DNA of 64,000 bases from NCBI RefSeq assembly GCF_012911925.1, contig NZ_JAAXKY010000012.1, positions 1 to 64,000 on the forward strand, given 5' to 3'. The translations under genes were made by a program, and so were the position numbers. Of this stretch, positions 28,517 to 37,936 are shown one piece after another; within the stretch, counting starts at the first letter, position 1, and the number at the start of each line of letters is the position of its first letter. The notes under the pieces are model-generated. The model saw only the letters and a list, made by a program, of their open reading frames with translations, searched no databases and was not told the DNA's origin. The stretch comes from Pseudonocardia xinjiangensis. GTDB lineage: Bacteria; Actinomycetota; Actinomycetes; Mycobacteriales; Pseudonocardiaceae.

Positions 28517-29464
28517 ATGGAAGTCCGATCCGCGGTGCTCGACCCCGTGACGGACGCGCTGCTCGACTCCATCCCGTGCACCTCCCGGCGGCCCCGGACG
28601 GTGGAGGAGCTACCCGGCGGCCTCACCAACCGCAACCTCAAGGTCACCAACCCCGACGGGTGCTGCGTCGTGCGCATCCCCGCCCAGGACGGGGGCGGCC
28701 TGCTCGGTATCGACCGCGACCACGAGTACGCCAACTCCGTGGCCGCCGCGGCGGCGGGCGTGGGGGCGCGGGTGCTGCACCGGCGGCCGGGCGTGGGGCT
28801 GACCGTCGAGTACCTGCCCGGGCGCCCGCTCACCGACGGCGACCTCCACGATTCCGCCGTGCTGGGCCTCGTGGCCGCCGCGTGCCGGCGGCTGCACGCC
28901 GGGCCGCGCTTCGTCAACGACTTCGACATGTTCGCCGTGCAGGCCCGCTACCGGCGCATCGTCGCCGAGCACGGCTTCCGGCTGCCGCCGCGCTACGACG
29001 AGTTCGCCCCGCTGGTGCCCCGGATCCGCGCGGCGCTCGGACCGCGGGTGACAGCGCCATGCAACAACGACCTCCTCGCCGCCAACCTGCTCCTGTGCCC
29101 GGACGGGAGCGGGGGCGAGCGGGTGCGGATCATCGACTTCGAGTACTCGGGCAACAACGACCCGTGCTTCGAGCTGGGCAACATCTGGAGCGAGGCGGCC
29201 CTGCCGGCCCCGCTGCTCGACGTGCTCGTCGCCGCCTACTTCGGCCGCCCGTGCCCCCGCCAGGTGGCCCGCGCCCGGCTGTTCGCGCTGATGGCGAAGT
29301 ACGGCTGGACGTTGTGGGCGTCGATCCAGGACGGCTCCAGCCCGCTGCACTTCGACTTCTGGTCCTGGGGGATGGAGAAGTACGACCGGGCCGTCGCGGA
29401 GTTCGACGGCCCCGACCTCGAGCACCTGCTCACGGCAGCGCACCCGCCCGACCGAGATCTGTGA
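28517..29464 (+). CDS. Choline/ethanolamine kinase-like phosphotransferase
   Basis: 315 residues. Aminoglycoside-phosphotransferase fold of the choline/ethanolamine kinase type: ELPGGLTNRNLKVTNPDG (nucleotide loop), catalytic loop CNNDLLAANLLL and magnesium loop IIDFEYSGNNDPCFELGN. The catalytic loop has Asn where choline kinases usually have His (CHNDL), though the catalytic Asp is kept. First gene of a four- or five-gene plus-strand group with permease, glutamine-synthetase-like and PuuD-like genes, so an amino-alcohol substrate is likely but unproven. Confidence 0.82.
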   Translation: MEVRSAVLDPVTDALLDSIPCTSRRPRTVEELPGGLTNRNLKVTNPDGCCVVRIPAQDGGGLLGIDRDHEYANSVAAAAAGVGARVLHRRPGVGLTVEYLPGRPLTDGDLHDSAVLGLVAAACRRLHAGPRFVNDFDMFAVQARYRRIVAEHGFRLPPRYDEFAPLVPRIRAALGPRVTAPCNNDLLAANLLLCPDGSGGERVRIIDFEYSGNNDPCFELGNIWSEAALPAPLLDVLVAAYFGRPCPRQVARARLFALMAKYGWTLWASIQDGSSPLHFDFWSWGMEKYDRAVAEFDGPDLEHLLTAAHPPDRDL

Positions 29465-29478
29465 CACCTGGAGGCCGC

Positions 29479-31071
29479 ATGCCCGCCGACGACCCGAACA
29501 GTGACGACAGGAACGGGCACGACAGGCACGGCGACGAGGCCACCCTGCGCCGGCTCGGCTACGCGCAGGTGCTCTACCGCGAGATGGGCGGGTTCTCCAA
29601 CTTCGCCATCTCCTTCACGATCATCTCGATCCTCGCGGGCTGCCTGACCTCGTACTACATCGCGTTCAACAACGGCGGCCCGGTCGCGATCACATGGGGC
29701 TGGCTGCTGGTCGGCGGGTTCTGCGTGCTGGTGGCGATGGCCATGGGCGAGATCGCCTCGGCGATGCCCACCGCCGGGGCGCTGTACTTCTGGGCGTCGA
29801 AGCTGGGCGGCCCGGCGTGGGGCTGGTTCACCGGCTGGTTCAACCTGATCGGCCAGATCGCGGTGACCGCCGCGATCGACTACGGCGCCGCGATCTTCAC
29901 CACCGCGCTGCTCAACCTGTGGTTCCCCGCCGTCGTCGGCACCGGGACAGGCACGGTCTTCGTGGTCTACTCGGTGATCATCGCGCTGCACCTCGCGCTG
30001 AACCTGCTGAACGTGAACCTGCTGGCCCGGCTCAACACGTTCTCGGCGTGGTGGCACATGGTCGGCGTGCTCGTGATCGTCGCCGTCCTGATCGTCGTCC
30101 CCGACAACCACCAGTCCGCCGCGTTCGTGTTCGGCGAGACGCTCAACAACTCCGGGTTCTCCGGGGAGGGCTTCGGCGACGCCGGGTTCTGGTTCGTGTT
30201 CGGCATCGGCCTGCTGATGGCCCAGTACACGATCACCGGGTACGACGCATCGGCGCACATGAGCGAGGAGACGCGCCTGGCGTCCCGGGCCGCGGCCTGG
30301 GGCATGGTGATGTCGGTCGCCGTGTCGGTGGTCTTCGGCTTCGTCCTGCTGGTCGCGGTGACGTTCGCGGTGCCCGACGTCCAGGGCACGCTCGACGCAG
30401 CAGGCAACGCCGTCGTCTACATCTGGACGGAGTCACTCGGCGGGGCGTGGGCCGAGTTCCTGCTGCTCATCGCCGTGGTCGGGCAGTTCTTCTGCGGTAC
30501 GGCGTCGGTGACGTCGGCGTCGCGGATGCTCTTCGCGTTCTCCCGCGACGGCGCCGTGCCCGCCTCGCGGCTGTGGCGCAAGGTCGCCGCCAACCGCGTG
30601 CCGGTGAACGCCGTGGCCGCGATCGCCGTGCTGAGCTGGGCACTGATGCTCCCGACGCTCGCGAACGGCGTGGTCGGCTACCTCGTCGGCACCTCCATCG
30701 CGGTGATCGGCCTCTACATCGCGTTCGCACTGCCGATCGTCCTGCGGATCCGGGCCGGCTCCCGGTTCGAGGGCGGCGCGTGGAGCCTCGGTCACCACTA
30801 CCGCTGGGTCGCACCCGTCGCCGTCGCGTGGATCGCGCTCGTGTGCGTCCTGTTCCTGCTGCCGGTCTCCCCCAAGGGCATCCCGGGCGCCGCGGACTTC
30901 GACTGGAACGTGGTCAACTACGCCCCGATCACGGTGGGCGGGGCGCTGCTCCTGTTCGGTGGCTGGTACCTGCTCTCAGCGCGCCACTGGTTCACCGGCC
31001 CGGTCCGGGAGGCCGGCACCGAGGAGGAGCTGACCGGCATCGAGGGACAGCTGGAGGCCGATGCCCCGTGA
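29479..31071 (+). CDS. APC-superfamily amino acid/amine permease
   Basis: 530 residues, about twelve membrane helices. APC family features: LGYAQVLYREMGGFSNFAIS at the N terminus, ITWGWLLVGGFCVLVAMAMG, EIASAMPTAGALYFWASKLG, and TGYDASAHMSEET in the middle. Imports amino acids or amines by proton symport. Polar N-terminal tail rich in Asp and His. GGAGG precedes the ATG. Its stop overlaps the start of the glutamine-synthetase-like gene by 11 bases, which ties uptake to gamma-glutamylation. Confidence 0.92.
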   Translation: MPADDPNSDDRNGHDRHGDEATLRRLGYAQVLYREMGGFSNFAISFTIISILAGCLTSYYIAFNNGGPVAITWGWLLVGGFCVLVAMAMGEIASAMPTAGALYFWASKLGGPAWGWFTGWFNLIGQIAVTAAIDYGAAIFTTALLNLWFPAVVGTGTGTVFVVYSVIIALHLALNLLNVNLLARLNTFSAWWHMVGVLVIVAVLIVVPDNHQSAAFVFGETLNNSGFSGEGFGDAGFWFVFGIGLLMAQYTITGYDASAHMSEETRLASRAAAWGMVMSVAVSVVFGFVLLVAVTFAVPDVQGTLDAAGNAVVYIWTESLGGAWAEFLLLIAVVGQFFCGTASVTSASRMLFAFSRDGAVPASRLWRKVAANRVPVNAVAAIAVLSWALMLPTLANGVVGYLVGTSIAVIGLYIAFALPIVLRIRAGSRFEGGAWSLGHHYRWVAPVAVAWIALVCVLFLLPVSPKGIPGAADFDWNVVNYAPITVGGALLLFGGWYLLSARHWFTGPVREAGTEEELTGIEGQLEADAP

Positions 31072-32443
31072 GATCCTCATCCCCATGAAGCCACGCGGGA
31101 TGCTCACGCTCGACCAGCTGCGGGCCGCGGTGGACGAGGGGTCGATCGACACCGTGCTCGTCGCGTTCACCGACATGCAGGGCCGGCTGCAGGGCAAGCG
31201 CTGCGCCGCCCCGTACTTCCTCGCCGACGTCGTGCCGCACGCGGCCGAGGCCTGCAACTACCTGCTGGCCGTGGACGTCGAGATGAACACCGTCGGCGGG
31301 TACGCGATGTCGAGCTGGGAACGCGGCTACGGCGACTTCGTGCTCAAGCCCGACCTCGCGACGTTGCGGCTCGTCCCGTGGCAGGAGGGCACCGCGCTCG
31401 TGCTGTGCGACGCGCAGTGGGCCGACGGGTCGCCCGTCGTCGCGTCGCCGCGGCAGATCCTGCGTGGCCAGCTGGACCGGCTCGCCGAGCACGGCCTGCA
31501 CGCCGACGTCGGCACGGAGCTGGAGTTCATGATCTTCGCCGACTCGTTCGACACCGCCTGGCGCAAGGGCTACCACCAGCTCGAGCCCGCCAACCTCTAC
31601 AACGTCGACTACTCGATGCTCGGCACGGCACGCGTGGAGCCGCTGCTGCGCCGGATCCGCAACGGGATGGCGGGCGCCGGGATGGTCGTCGAGTCGGCGA
31701 AGGGCGAGTGCAACCTCGGCCAGCACGAGATCGCCTTCCGCTACGCCGACGCGCTGACCACGTGCGACAACCACACGATCTACAAGACCGGCGCGAAGGA
31801 GATCGCCGACCAGGCCGGCACGGCGCTCACCTTCATGGCCAAGTACGACGAGCGGGAGGGCAACTCCTGCCACATCCACATCTCGCTGCGCGGGGAGGAC
31901 GGGCCGGTCTTCGCCGGGGAGTCCGAACACGGCTTCTCCCCGCTGTTCGAGCACTTCGTGGCGGGCCAGCAGGCGTGTCTGCGCGAGCTCACCTACCTCT
32001 TCGCACCGAACGTCAACTCCTACAAGCGCTACGCCGAGGGCTCGTTCGCGCCCACCGCGGTCGCCTGGGGGCTCGACAACCGGACGTGCGCGCTGCGCGT
32101 CGTCGGGCACGGCCCCTCGCTGCGGGTGGAGAACCGGGTGCCCGGCGGTGACATGAACCCGTACCTGGGGGTCGCCGCACTGATCGCGGCCGGGCTGCAC
32201 GGCATCGAGAACGAGCTGCCCCTGGAGCCGGAGCTCGCCGGCAACGCCTACACCTCCGACGCACCACGGGTCCCGTCGACGCTACGGGAGGCGGCCGAGC
32301 TGTTCGCCGGCTCCACGGTGGCCGTCGACGCCTTCGGCCAGGAGGTCGTCGAGCACTACGCCAACGCGGCGCGGGTGGAGCTGGCCGCCTTCGACTCCGC
32401 CGTCACCGACTGGGAGCGCCGGCGTGGCTTCGAACGGCTCTAG
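31061..32443 (+). CDS. Glutamine synthetase-like gamma-glutamyl-amine synthetase
   Basis: 460 residues of the glutamine-synthetase fold. Catalytic domain features: VGTELEFMIFADSF (metal Glu), GECNLGQHEIAFRYADAL, NSCHIHISLRG (His/Glu), GPSLRVENRVPGGDMNPYLG. It lacks the adenylylation tyrosine loop of GlnA1, and it lies between an amine permease and a PuuD-like hydrolase. This fits a gamma-glutamylpolyamine or gamma-glutamylethanolamide synthetase (PuuA/GlnA3/GlnA4 type). It would attach glutamate to an amine with ATP. ATG at 31085 is an alternative start. Confidence 0.88.
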   Translation: MPREILIPMKPRGMLTLDQLRAAVDEGSIDTVLVAFTDMQGRLQGKRCAAPYFLADVVPHAAEACNYLLAVDVEMNTVGGYAMSSWERGYGDFVLKPDLATLRLVPWQEGTALVLCDAQWADGSPVVASPRQILRGQLDRLAEHGLHADVGTELEFMIFADSFDTAWRKGYHQLEPANLYNVDYSMLGTARVEPLLRRIRNGMAGAGMVVESAKGECNLGQHEIAFRYADALTTCDNHTIYKTGAKEIADQAGTALTFMAKYDEREGNSCHIHISLRGEDGPVFAGESEHGFSPLFEHFVAGQQACLRELTYLFAPNVNSYKRYAEGSFAPTAVAWGLDNRTCALRVVGHGPSLRVENRVPGGDMNPYLGVAALIAAGLHGIENELPLEPELAGNAYTSDAPRVPSTLREAAELFAGSTVAVDAFGQEVVEHYANAARVELAAFDSAVTDWERRRGFERL

Positions 32444-33164
32444 CCGCACCCACCGCCCGATCGTCGGGCTCACCGCATACGGGGAGCACGTCCGGTACGG
32501 GGTGTGGGAGCACGAGGCCGTGCTGCTCCCCGTCACCTACCCCGACGTGGTGCTCGCCTCCGGCGGAATCCCCGTGCTGCTGCCACCCCGCGTCGAGTCG
32601 GCGGTCGCCGTCGACCGGATCGACGCGCTGGTGCTCTCGGGTGGCCCCGACATCGCCCCGGGCCGGTACGGCGAGGCGCCGCACCCCCGCACCGGGGAGC
32701 CGCGGCCCGAGCGCGACGCCGCCGAGATCGCGATGCTGCACCGGGCGCTCGAGCGCGGCATTCCCGTGCTCGGTGTGTGCCGCGGGGTGCAGCTGTTGAA
32801 CGTCGCGCTGGGCGGGACGCTGGTCCAGCACGTCCCCGACGCCGTCGGCCACACCGGGCACAACCCCACCCCGGGCGTCTTCGGCACCACCACGGTGGGT
32901 CTCGTGCCCGGCGGGCGCGTGGCCGCCACCGTCGGCACCACGGTGGCCGTGCAGTGCCACCACCACCAGGCCATCGACCGGGTCGCTCCCGGGCTGAGGG
33001 TCACCGGGCGGGCCGCGGACGGCACGGTGGAGGCCGTCGAGCTGGACGGCGCACCGTTCGTGGTGGGCGTCCAGTGGCATCCCGAACAGGACGCCACGGA
33101 CGTTCGGCTGATGACGGCACTGGTGGCGGCGGCGACCGGGAACCCAACGCCACCGGGGCGGTAG
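32424..33164 (+). CDS. Class I amidotransferase, gamma-glutamyl-GABA hydrolase (PuuD)-like
   Basis: 246 residues. Catalytic Cys in PVLGVCRGVQLLNVALGG, and His/Glu in VGVQWHPEQD, the triad of class I glutamine amidotransferases. SGGPDIAPGRYGE is typical of the PuuD branch, which releases the product from a gamma-glutamyl intermediate. Starts with GTG inside the end of the synthetase gene (20-base overlap), so expression is coupled. With the synthetase it brackets a gamma-glutamylated amine pathway. Confidence 0.9.
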   Translation: MASNGSSRTHRPIVGLTAYGEHVRYGVWEHEAVLLPVTYPDVVLASGGIPVLLPPRVESAVAVDRIDALVLSGGPDIAPGRYGEAPHPRTGEPRPERDAAEIAMLHRALERGIPVLGVCRGVQLLNVALGGTLVQHVPDAVGHTGHNPTPGVFGTTTVGLVPGGRVAATVGTTVAVQCHHHQAIDRVAPGLRVTGRAADGTVEAVELDGAPFVVGVQWHPEQDATDVRLMTALVAAATGNPTPPGR

Positions 33165-33288
33165 CCGAGCGAGCACCCGACCGTCCCCACCTGCGGCACA
33201 CGCCGACCGGTGCCAGGCCGGTGCAGCGGCCACCCCTCCCGCCGGGCTCGGCCGGAGCTCGCCCCTAGCCGGCGAATAGTCTGCGGAC

Positions 33289-34056
33289 ATGATCGAGCGG
33301 TTCGCGGGGCGCACGGCGGTCGTCACGGGCGGCGGCAGCGGCATCGGGCTGGCCACCGTCCGCAGGCTCGCCCAGGAGGGCGCCCGGGTCGTCGTCGGCG
33401 ACATCGACGCCGGGCCGGGACAGGCGGCGGCCGACGAGGTCAACGGCCTGTTCGTGCGCACCGATGTCACGTCGGAGGACGAGGTGCAGGCGCTGTTCGC
33501 CGCAGCCGCGGAGCACTACGGCAGCGTGGACGTGGCGTTCAACAACGCGGGGATCTCCCCGCCGGAGGACGACTCGATCCTCACCACGGACCTGGCCGCC
33601 TGGCGGCGCGTCCAGGAGGTCAACCTCACGTCGGTGTACCTGTGCTGCCGCGCCGCAATCCCGCACATGCAGCGGGCCGGGCGCGGCTCGATCGTCAACA
33701 CGGCGTCGTTCGTGGCGGTCATGGGCGCGGCCACCTCGCAGATCTCCTACACGGCGTCCAAGGGCGGCGTGCTCGCCATGTCCCGTGAGCTGGGCGTGCA
33801 GTTCGCGCGCGAGAACATCCGGGTCAACGCCCTGTGCCCCGGACCGGTGGACACCCCCCTGCTGCAGGAGCTGTTCGCCGCCGACCCCGAGCGGGCCCAG
33901 CGCCGCCTGGTGCACATCCCGATGGGCCGGTTCGCGCGGCCCGAGGAGATCGCCGGCACCGTGGCGTTCCTCGCGAGCGACGACGCCTCGTTCATCACGG
34001 CGTCCACGTTCCTCGTGGACGGCGGGATCTCCGGCGCCTACGTCACGCCCCTGTAG
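33289..34056 (+). CDS. Short-chain dehydrogenase/reductase
   Basis: 255 residues. Classical SDR: cofactor motif VVTGGGSGIGLATVRRLA, Asp in VVVGDIDAG indicating NAD preference, FNNAGIS, catalytic Ser in IVNTASFVAVMG, and Y-x3-K in SYTASKGG. It lies 124 bases after the PuuD-like gene and may serve the same pathway by oxidising an alcohol or aldehyde-derived product, but this is by position only. Convergent with the HelD gene. Confidence 0.9.
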   Translation: MIERFAGRTAVVTGGGSGIGLATVRRLAQEGARVVVGDIDAGPGQAAADEVNGLFVRTDVTSEDEVQALFAAAAEHYGSVDVAFNNAGISPPEDDSILTTDLAAWRRVQEVNLTSVYLCCRAAIPHMQRAGRGSIVNTASFVAVMGAATSQISYTASKGGVLAMSRELGVQFARENIRVNALCPGPVDTPLLQELFAADPERAQRRLVHIPMGRFARPEEIAGTVAFLASDDASFITASTFLVDGGISGAYVTPL

Positions 34057-34062
34057 CGCGCA

Positions 34063-36444
34063 CTAGCCCTCGGCCAGCCGGTGCAGCATCGCCGGGAGCG
34101 GCTGGGCATGCACCACCGCGAGGCGCTGCGTGGAGCGGGTGAGGGCCACGTAGAGGTCGTTGACACCGTGCGGCGACTCGGCGAGCAGCTCGGCGGGTTC
34201 CACCAGCACGACGGCGTCGAACTCCAGGCCCTTCGCCGAGCTCACCGGCAGCACGACCACCGGTGCGCTGAGGTCGATGTCGGGGGCGTCCGCCGGTGGC
34301 TCGCCCACCAGGCGTTCCCGCAGCGCCGCCACCCGCGCGGTCGGGGCGAGCACCGCGGTGCGGCCCTCGCCGACCGCGCCGGTCTCCTCGGCGAGCACCT
34401 TGGCGACCGCGTCGTCGAGCCGGCTCGCGTCCACCGCCACCGCCCGGGGCGGCACGCCGGTGCTGCGCACCGAGCGCGGCGCGGCCAGGCCCGGCTCGAT
34501 GGCGGCGAGCACGTCGTCGGCGACGTCGGCGATCTCCGACGGCGTCCGGTAGTTGACCGTGAGCTGCTCGAGCCGCCACCGGTTGGCCACGAACGGCGAG
34601 AGCACCTCGCCCCACGACGCGGCGCCGGACAGGTCGCCGGTCTGCGCGATGTCCCCCACGATGGTCATCGAACGGCTCGGGCAGCGCCGCATGATCAGCC
34701 GCCACGCCATCGGAGACAGCTCCTGCGCCTCGTCGACGATCACGTGCCCGTAGGTCCACTCCCGGTCGGCCGCGGCGCGGTCGGCGGTGGAGTCGTAGCG
34801 GCGCACCGCCTGCCGTTCGGCGAGCCGGTCGGCGTCCACGACGTCGGTGGCGCGCAGCAGCTCGGGATCGAGGTCCTCCTCGAGGTCGAGCACGTCGAGC
34901 ACCCCCTGCGCGTACATCACCTCCTCGCGCAGCGCGGCCGCCTCCCGCGCCGCCGCCTCGGCTCCGTCGTCACCGAGCAGCTCGGCGGCCTCGTCGAGCA
35001 GCGGGACGTCGGCGGGGGTCCACCGCTGGTCGGGCGGGACGTCGGCGCCGGGCGCGGGGCGCAGCAACAGCTCCCGCTCGGCCGCGGGGATCCGCCTGGC
35101 CACCGTGCTGAGCCGCTTCGGCGAGGCGAACAGATCGGTGAGCAGCTGCTCGGCCGACAGCGTCGGCCACAGGGCGTCGAGCTCGCGGGTGAGCTCGCGG
35201 CTCTCGCTCAGCTCCTCACGGATGTCGGCGAGGTCGCCCGCGTCCAGCAGGCCACGGCCGCCCAGCGTGCGCGCCACCTGCTCCGCGAGCAGCCGGATCG
35301 CCTCCTTGTGGAAGATGCGCTTGGCCTCGTTGTGTGGCCGGCGCGAGCGCCGCGCGCGGGTGCGGGCCGCGTTGGCCACGTCGCGGTCGAGCCGCACGCG
35401 CTGCTGCTCGACGACGAGCTCGATCGGACGCCGCGGCACCTGCTGACGGTCCCGCACGGCAGCGGCGATCACCGCCGCCATCTCGGCCCGGCCCTTCACC
35501 GCGGCGGTCAGGGTGGGTTCCACCCGCCGCGCGTCGAGGCCGGGGTGGAGCTGCCCGACAGTGCCGAGCACCACGGCCGTCTCCCCGAGGGACGGCAGCA
35601 CCTGCCCGATGTAGCTCAGGAACGTCGGGTTGGGGCCGACCACCAGCACGCCGCGGCGGGCCAGCCGGTCGCGGTGGGTGTAGAGCAGGTAGGCGGCACG
35701 GTGCAGCGCCACCGCCGTCTTGCCCGTGCCCGGGCCACCCTGCACCACGAGCACGCCGCTGGGCTTCGACCGGATGATCGCGTCCTGCTCGGCCTGGATG
35801 GTGGCGACGATGTCGGACATCCGCCCGGTGCGCCGGGCGGCGACGGCCGCGAGGAGCGCCGCCTCGCTCGTCAGCCCGCCGGCCTGCGACGTGGCGGTGG
35901 CGTCGTCCAGGTCGAGCACCTCGTCGTCGACCGCAGTGACCTCGCGGCGCCGGGTGCGCAGGTGCCGGCGGCGGCGGATGCCCTCGGGAGAGGCCGCGGT
36001 GGCGGTGTAGAACGGGCGGGCCGCGGGCGCCCGCCAGTCCATCAGCAGCGGCTCGTACTCGTTGTCCTCGTCGAGCAGCCCGAGCCGACCGACGTAACGG
36101 CGCTCGCCGTCGTCGGTGTCGAGCCTGCCGAACGCGAGCCCGTGCTCGGCGGCGCGGAGCGCGGCGAGCCGGTCGGTGTACATCGCCGCTGCGGCATCGC
36201 GCTCGGTGAGCGCCTGCGGCGTGCCCACGGTCTCGTCGTGCAGCACGCCCTCGAGGCGCCGCGCGGTGTCGGCGCGGCGGGCGTCGAGACGCTCGTAGAG
36301 CATGCCGACGTAACGGCGCTCGTACTCGAGCCCCTCCTCGACGGGAGTGGCACTCCCGCTGCCGTTCGTCGCCGCGGAGCCGGCAGGCGAGTCGGCGCCC
36401 TGAGAGCCGCTGCCGCTTCGAGCGGGGGACGTGCTGTTCGACAC
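34063..36444 (-). CDS. HelD-family RNA polymerase motor ATPase (class II, HelR-like)
   Basis: 793 residues. UvrD-like ATPase of the HelD group that removes stalled or antibiotic-bound RNA polymerase from DNA. Seen are an N-terminal helical arm (EYERRYVGMLYERLDARRAD), Walker A VVQGGPGTGKTAVALHRAAY, Walker B VIVDEAQELSPMAWRLIMRR, SMTIVGDIAQTGD and C-terminal VNDLYVALTRSTQRLAVVH. Actinobacterial class II members include HelR, which gives rifamycin tolerance. The GTG at 36444 has AAGGTGA upstream and is preferred over the GTG at 36456. No clear rifamycin-associated element was seen. Divergent from the sigma gene. Confidence 0.9.
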   Translation of the reverse strand: MSNSTSPARSGSGSQGADSPAGSAATNGSGSATPVEEGLEYERRYVGMLYERLDARRADTARRLEGVLHDETVGTPQALTERDAAAAMYTDRLAALRAAEHGLAFGRLDTDDGERRYVGRLGLLDEDNEYEPLLMDWRAPAARPFYTATAASPEGIRRRRHLRTRRREVTAVDDEVLDLDDATATSQAGGLTSEAALLAAVAARRTGRMSDIVATIQAEQDAIIRSKPSGVLVVQGGPGTGKTAVALHRAAYLLYTHRDRLARRGVLVVGPNPTFLSYIGQVLPSLGETAVVLGTVGQLHPGLDARRVEPTLTAAVKGRAEMAAVIAAAVRDRQQVPRRPIELVVEQQRVRLDRDVANAARTRARRSRRPHNEAKRIFHKEAIRLLAEQVARTLGGRGLLDAGDLADIREELSESRELTRELDALWPTLSAEQLLTDLFASPKRLSTVARRIPAAERELLLRPAPGADVPPDQRWTPADVPLLDEAAELLGDDGAEAAAREAAALREEVMYAQGVLDVLDLEEDLDPELLRATDVVDADRLAERQAVRRYDSTADRAAADREWTYGHVIVDEAQELSPMAWRLIMRRCPSRSMTIVGDIAQTGDLSGAASWGEVLSPFVANRWRLEQLTVNYRTPSEIADVADDVLAAIEPGLAAPRSVRSTGVPPRAVAVDASRLDDAVAKVLAEETGAVGEGRTAVLAPTARVAALRERLVGEPPADAPDIDLSAPVVVLPVSSAKGLEFDAVVLVEPAELLAESPHGVNDLYVALTRSTQRLAVVHAQPLPAMLHRLAEG

Positions 36445-36508
36445 CGGCAAATTCACCTTCGCGAAGCGGGCGGACGGAATGGCGACTTACGAACGTACCA
36501 GCGCGAGC

Positions 36509-36534
36509 GTTTTCTCCCGCCGACCCGCGGGTAG
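36509..36534 (+). promoter_or_regulatory. Candidate autoregulatory SigB/SigF-type promoter
   Basis: GTTT, a 16-base spacer and GGGTAG match the GTTT-N15/16-GGGTAT consensus of SigF/SigB-type factors. Transcription would start about 40 bases before the GTG of the sigma gene that follows, so the factor could activate its own gene. Confidence 0.6.
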
Positions 36535-36579
36535 CTCACGGGGTGCGATCCGTCCCGTGCCCGAGCTGCCCGCGCTGCC

Positions 36580-37353
36580 GTGTCTGACACCTCCCGCGAC
36601 TCCGACTACGCGCACTTGGCGCCGTTGTTCGCCGAGTTCGCGGCCTTGCCACCGGACGACCCGGGCCGGGCCGTGCTGCGCCAGAAGCTCGTAACAGGGT
36701 ACCTGCCGGTGGCCCAGCACATCGCCCGCCGATTCGCCGGACGAGGTGAGCCGGTCGACGACCTGGAGCAGGCGGGGACGGTCGGGCTGCTCAACGCCGT
36801 GGACCGGTTCGAACCCGACCGCGGCATCGACTTCCTGTCCTACGCGGTACCCACCATCACCGGCGAGATCCGGCGCCACTTCCGGGACCGGACGTGGTCC
36901 ATGCGGGTGCCCCGACGGCTCAAGGACCTGCAGAGCGGCATCAACGGCGCCATCGGGCCGCTCTCCCAGGAGCTGGGACGCGCGCCCCGGCCGAGCGAGA
37001 TCGCGGCGCGGCTCGGGATCCCGACCGAGGACGTCGTCGAGGGTCTCGACGCCCAGCAGGCCTACCGCAGCAGCTCGCTCGACGAGCTCGTGGCCGGCGC
37101 CGACACCACCCTGACCGACACCCTGGGCAGCGCCGACGCGGAGCTCGAGAAGGTCGAGTACCGGGAGGCCCTCGCCCCGCTGCTCGACGAGCTGCCTGAG
37201 CGCGAGCGGACCATCCTGCTGCTGCGGTTCTTCGGCAACCTCACCCAGACCCAGATCGCCGACCGCGTCGGGATCTCGCAGATGCACGTGTCGCGGCTGC
37301 TCTCCCAGACGGTGGCGCAGCTGCGCCGCCGCATGATCGAGGAGGACGGGTAG
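36580..37353 (+). CDS. RNA polymerase sigma factor, SigB/SigF/SigG subfamily
   Basis: 257 residues. Regions 2, 3 and 4 of the group-3 sigma factors. Region 2: HIARRFAGRGEPVDDLEQAG and GIDFLSYAVPTITGEIRRHF. Region 3: RVPRRLKDLQSGINGAIG. Region 4: ILLLRFFGNLTQTQIADRVG followed by ISQMHVSRLLSQTVAQLRR. This group drives general stress genes and is held by RsbW-type anti-sigma kinases; no such gene adjoins, but two are at 9.4-12 kb. Start GTG. A fitting promoter for its own class lies just upstream. Confidence 0.93.
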   Translation: MSDTSRDSDYAHLAPLFAEFAALPPDDPGRAVLRQKLVTGYLPVAQHIARRFAGRGEPVDDLEQAGTVGLLNAVDRFEPDRGIDFLSYAVPTITGEIRRHFRDRTWSMRVPRRLKDLQSGINGAIGPLSQELGRAPRPSEIAARLGIPTEDVVEGLDAQQAYRSSSLDELVAGADTTLTDTLGSADAELEKVEYREALAPLLDELPERERTILLLRFFGNLTQTQIADRVGISQMHVSRLLSQTVAQLRRRMIEEDG

Positions 37354-37366
37354 CCGGGGGCACCCA

Positions 37367-37927
37367 CTAGGTCCGGGCGGGCACCCGTCCGTTCCCGGCC
37401 CGGTCACCGTCCGGCGCGCCGTCGTCGATCCTCCCGGTCCGCCAGAGCAACCGGAGCGGGAGGACGAACCACATCGTCAGCAGGACGATCCCGACGGCGG
37501 CGGCGACCGGCACGGCGAACGCCAGGCTGATCGCGACGTCGAGCACGAGCAGCACCGCGCCCGTCAGGGTGAGTGCCAGCGCGGCCAGCCCCACGGTGCA
37601 CAGCTGGTGGCCCAGCTGCACGGTCTCCTTCTTCAGCCCGCGGCGGAACGTCACCCGGTGGGCGGCGGCCGGGGCGACCAGCAACCCGGCCGAGATCACC
37701 GAGAGCAGCAACGTGACGACGTAGGTCCACCGCTCCACGTCGTCGAGCTCGGCGAACCGGTCGGTGAACGACAGCGACAGCAGGAACGCGAAGAGGATCT
37801 GCACCCCCGTCTGCGCCACGCGCAGCTCCTGCAGCAGCTCGATCATGTTGCGGTCGGCGCGTTGGAGCGGCCCCTCGCCGGGGCGCTCCGGCCCCGGCGC
37901 GGGAGCGCGGCGGTCCGGGCACCCCAT
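37367..37927 (-). CDS. DUF6328 membrane protein
   Basis: 186 residues of the DUF6328 family, function unknown. The conserved N-terminal motif LLQELRVAQTGVQILFAFLL is followed by about four membrane helices, with polar ends. The first ATG is supported by a GGGTAC minus-10 element exactly nine bases upstream, which implies a leaderless transcript. An internal Met at residue 28 is the alternative start. Convergent with the sigma gene (13 bases between stops). Probable stress-regulon member. Confidence 0.82.
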   Translation of the reverse strand: MGCPDRRAPAPGPERPGEGPLQRADRNMIELLQELRVAQTGVQILFAFLLSLSFTDRFAELDDVERWTYVVTLLLSVISAGLLVAPAAAHRVTFRRGLKKETVQLGHQLCTVGLAALALTLTGAVLLVLDVAISLAFAVPVAAAVGIVLLTMWFVLPLRLLWRTGRIDDGAPDGDRAGNGRVPART

Positions 37928-37936
37928 GGACGGGGA

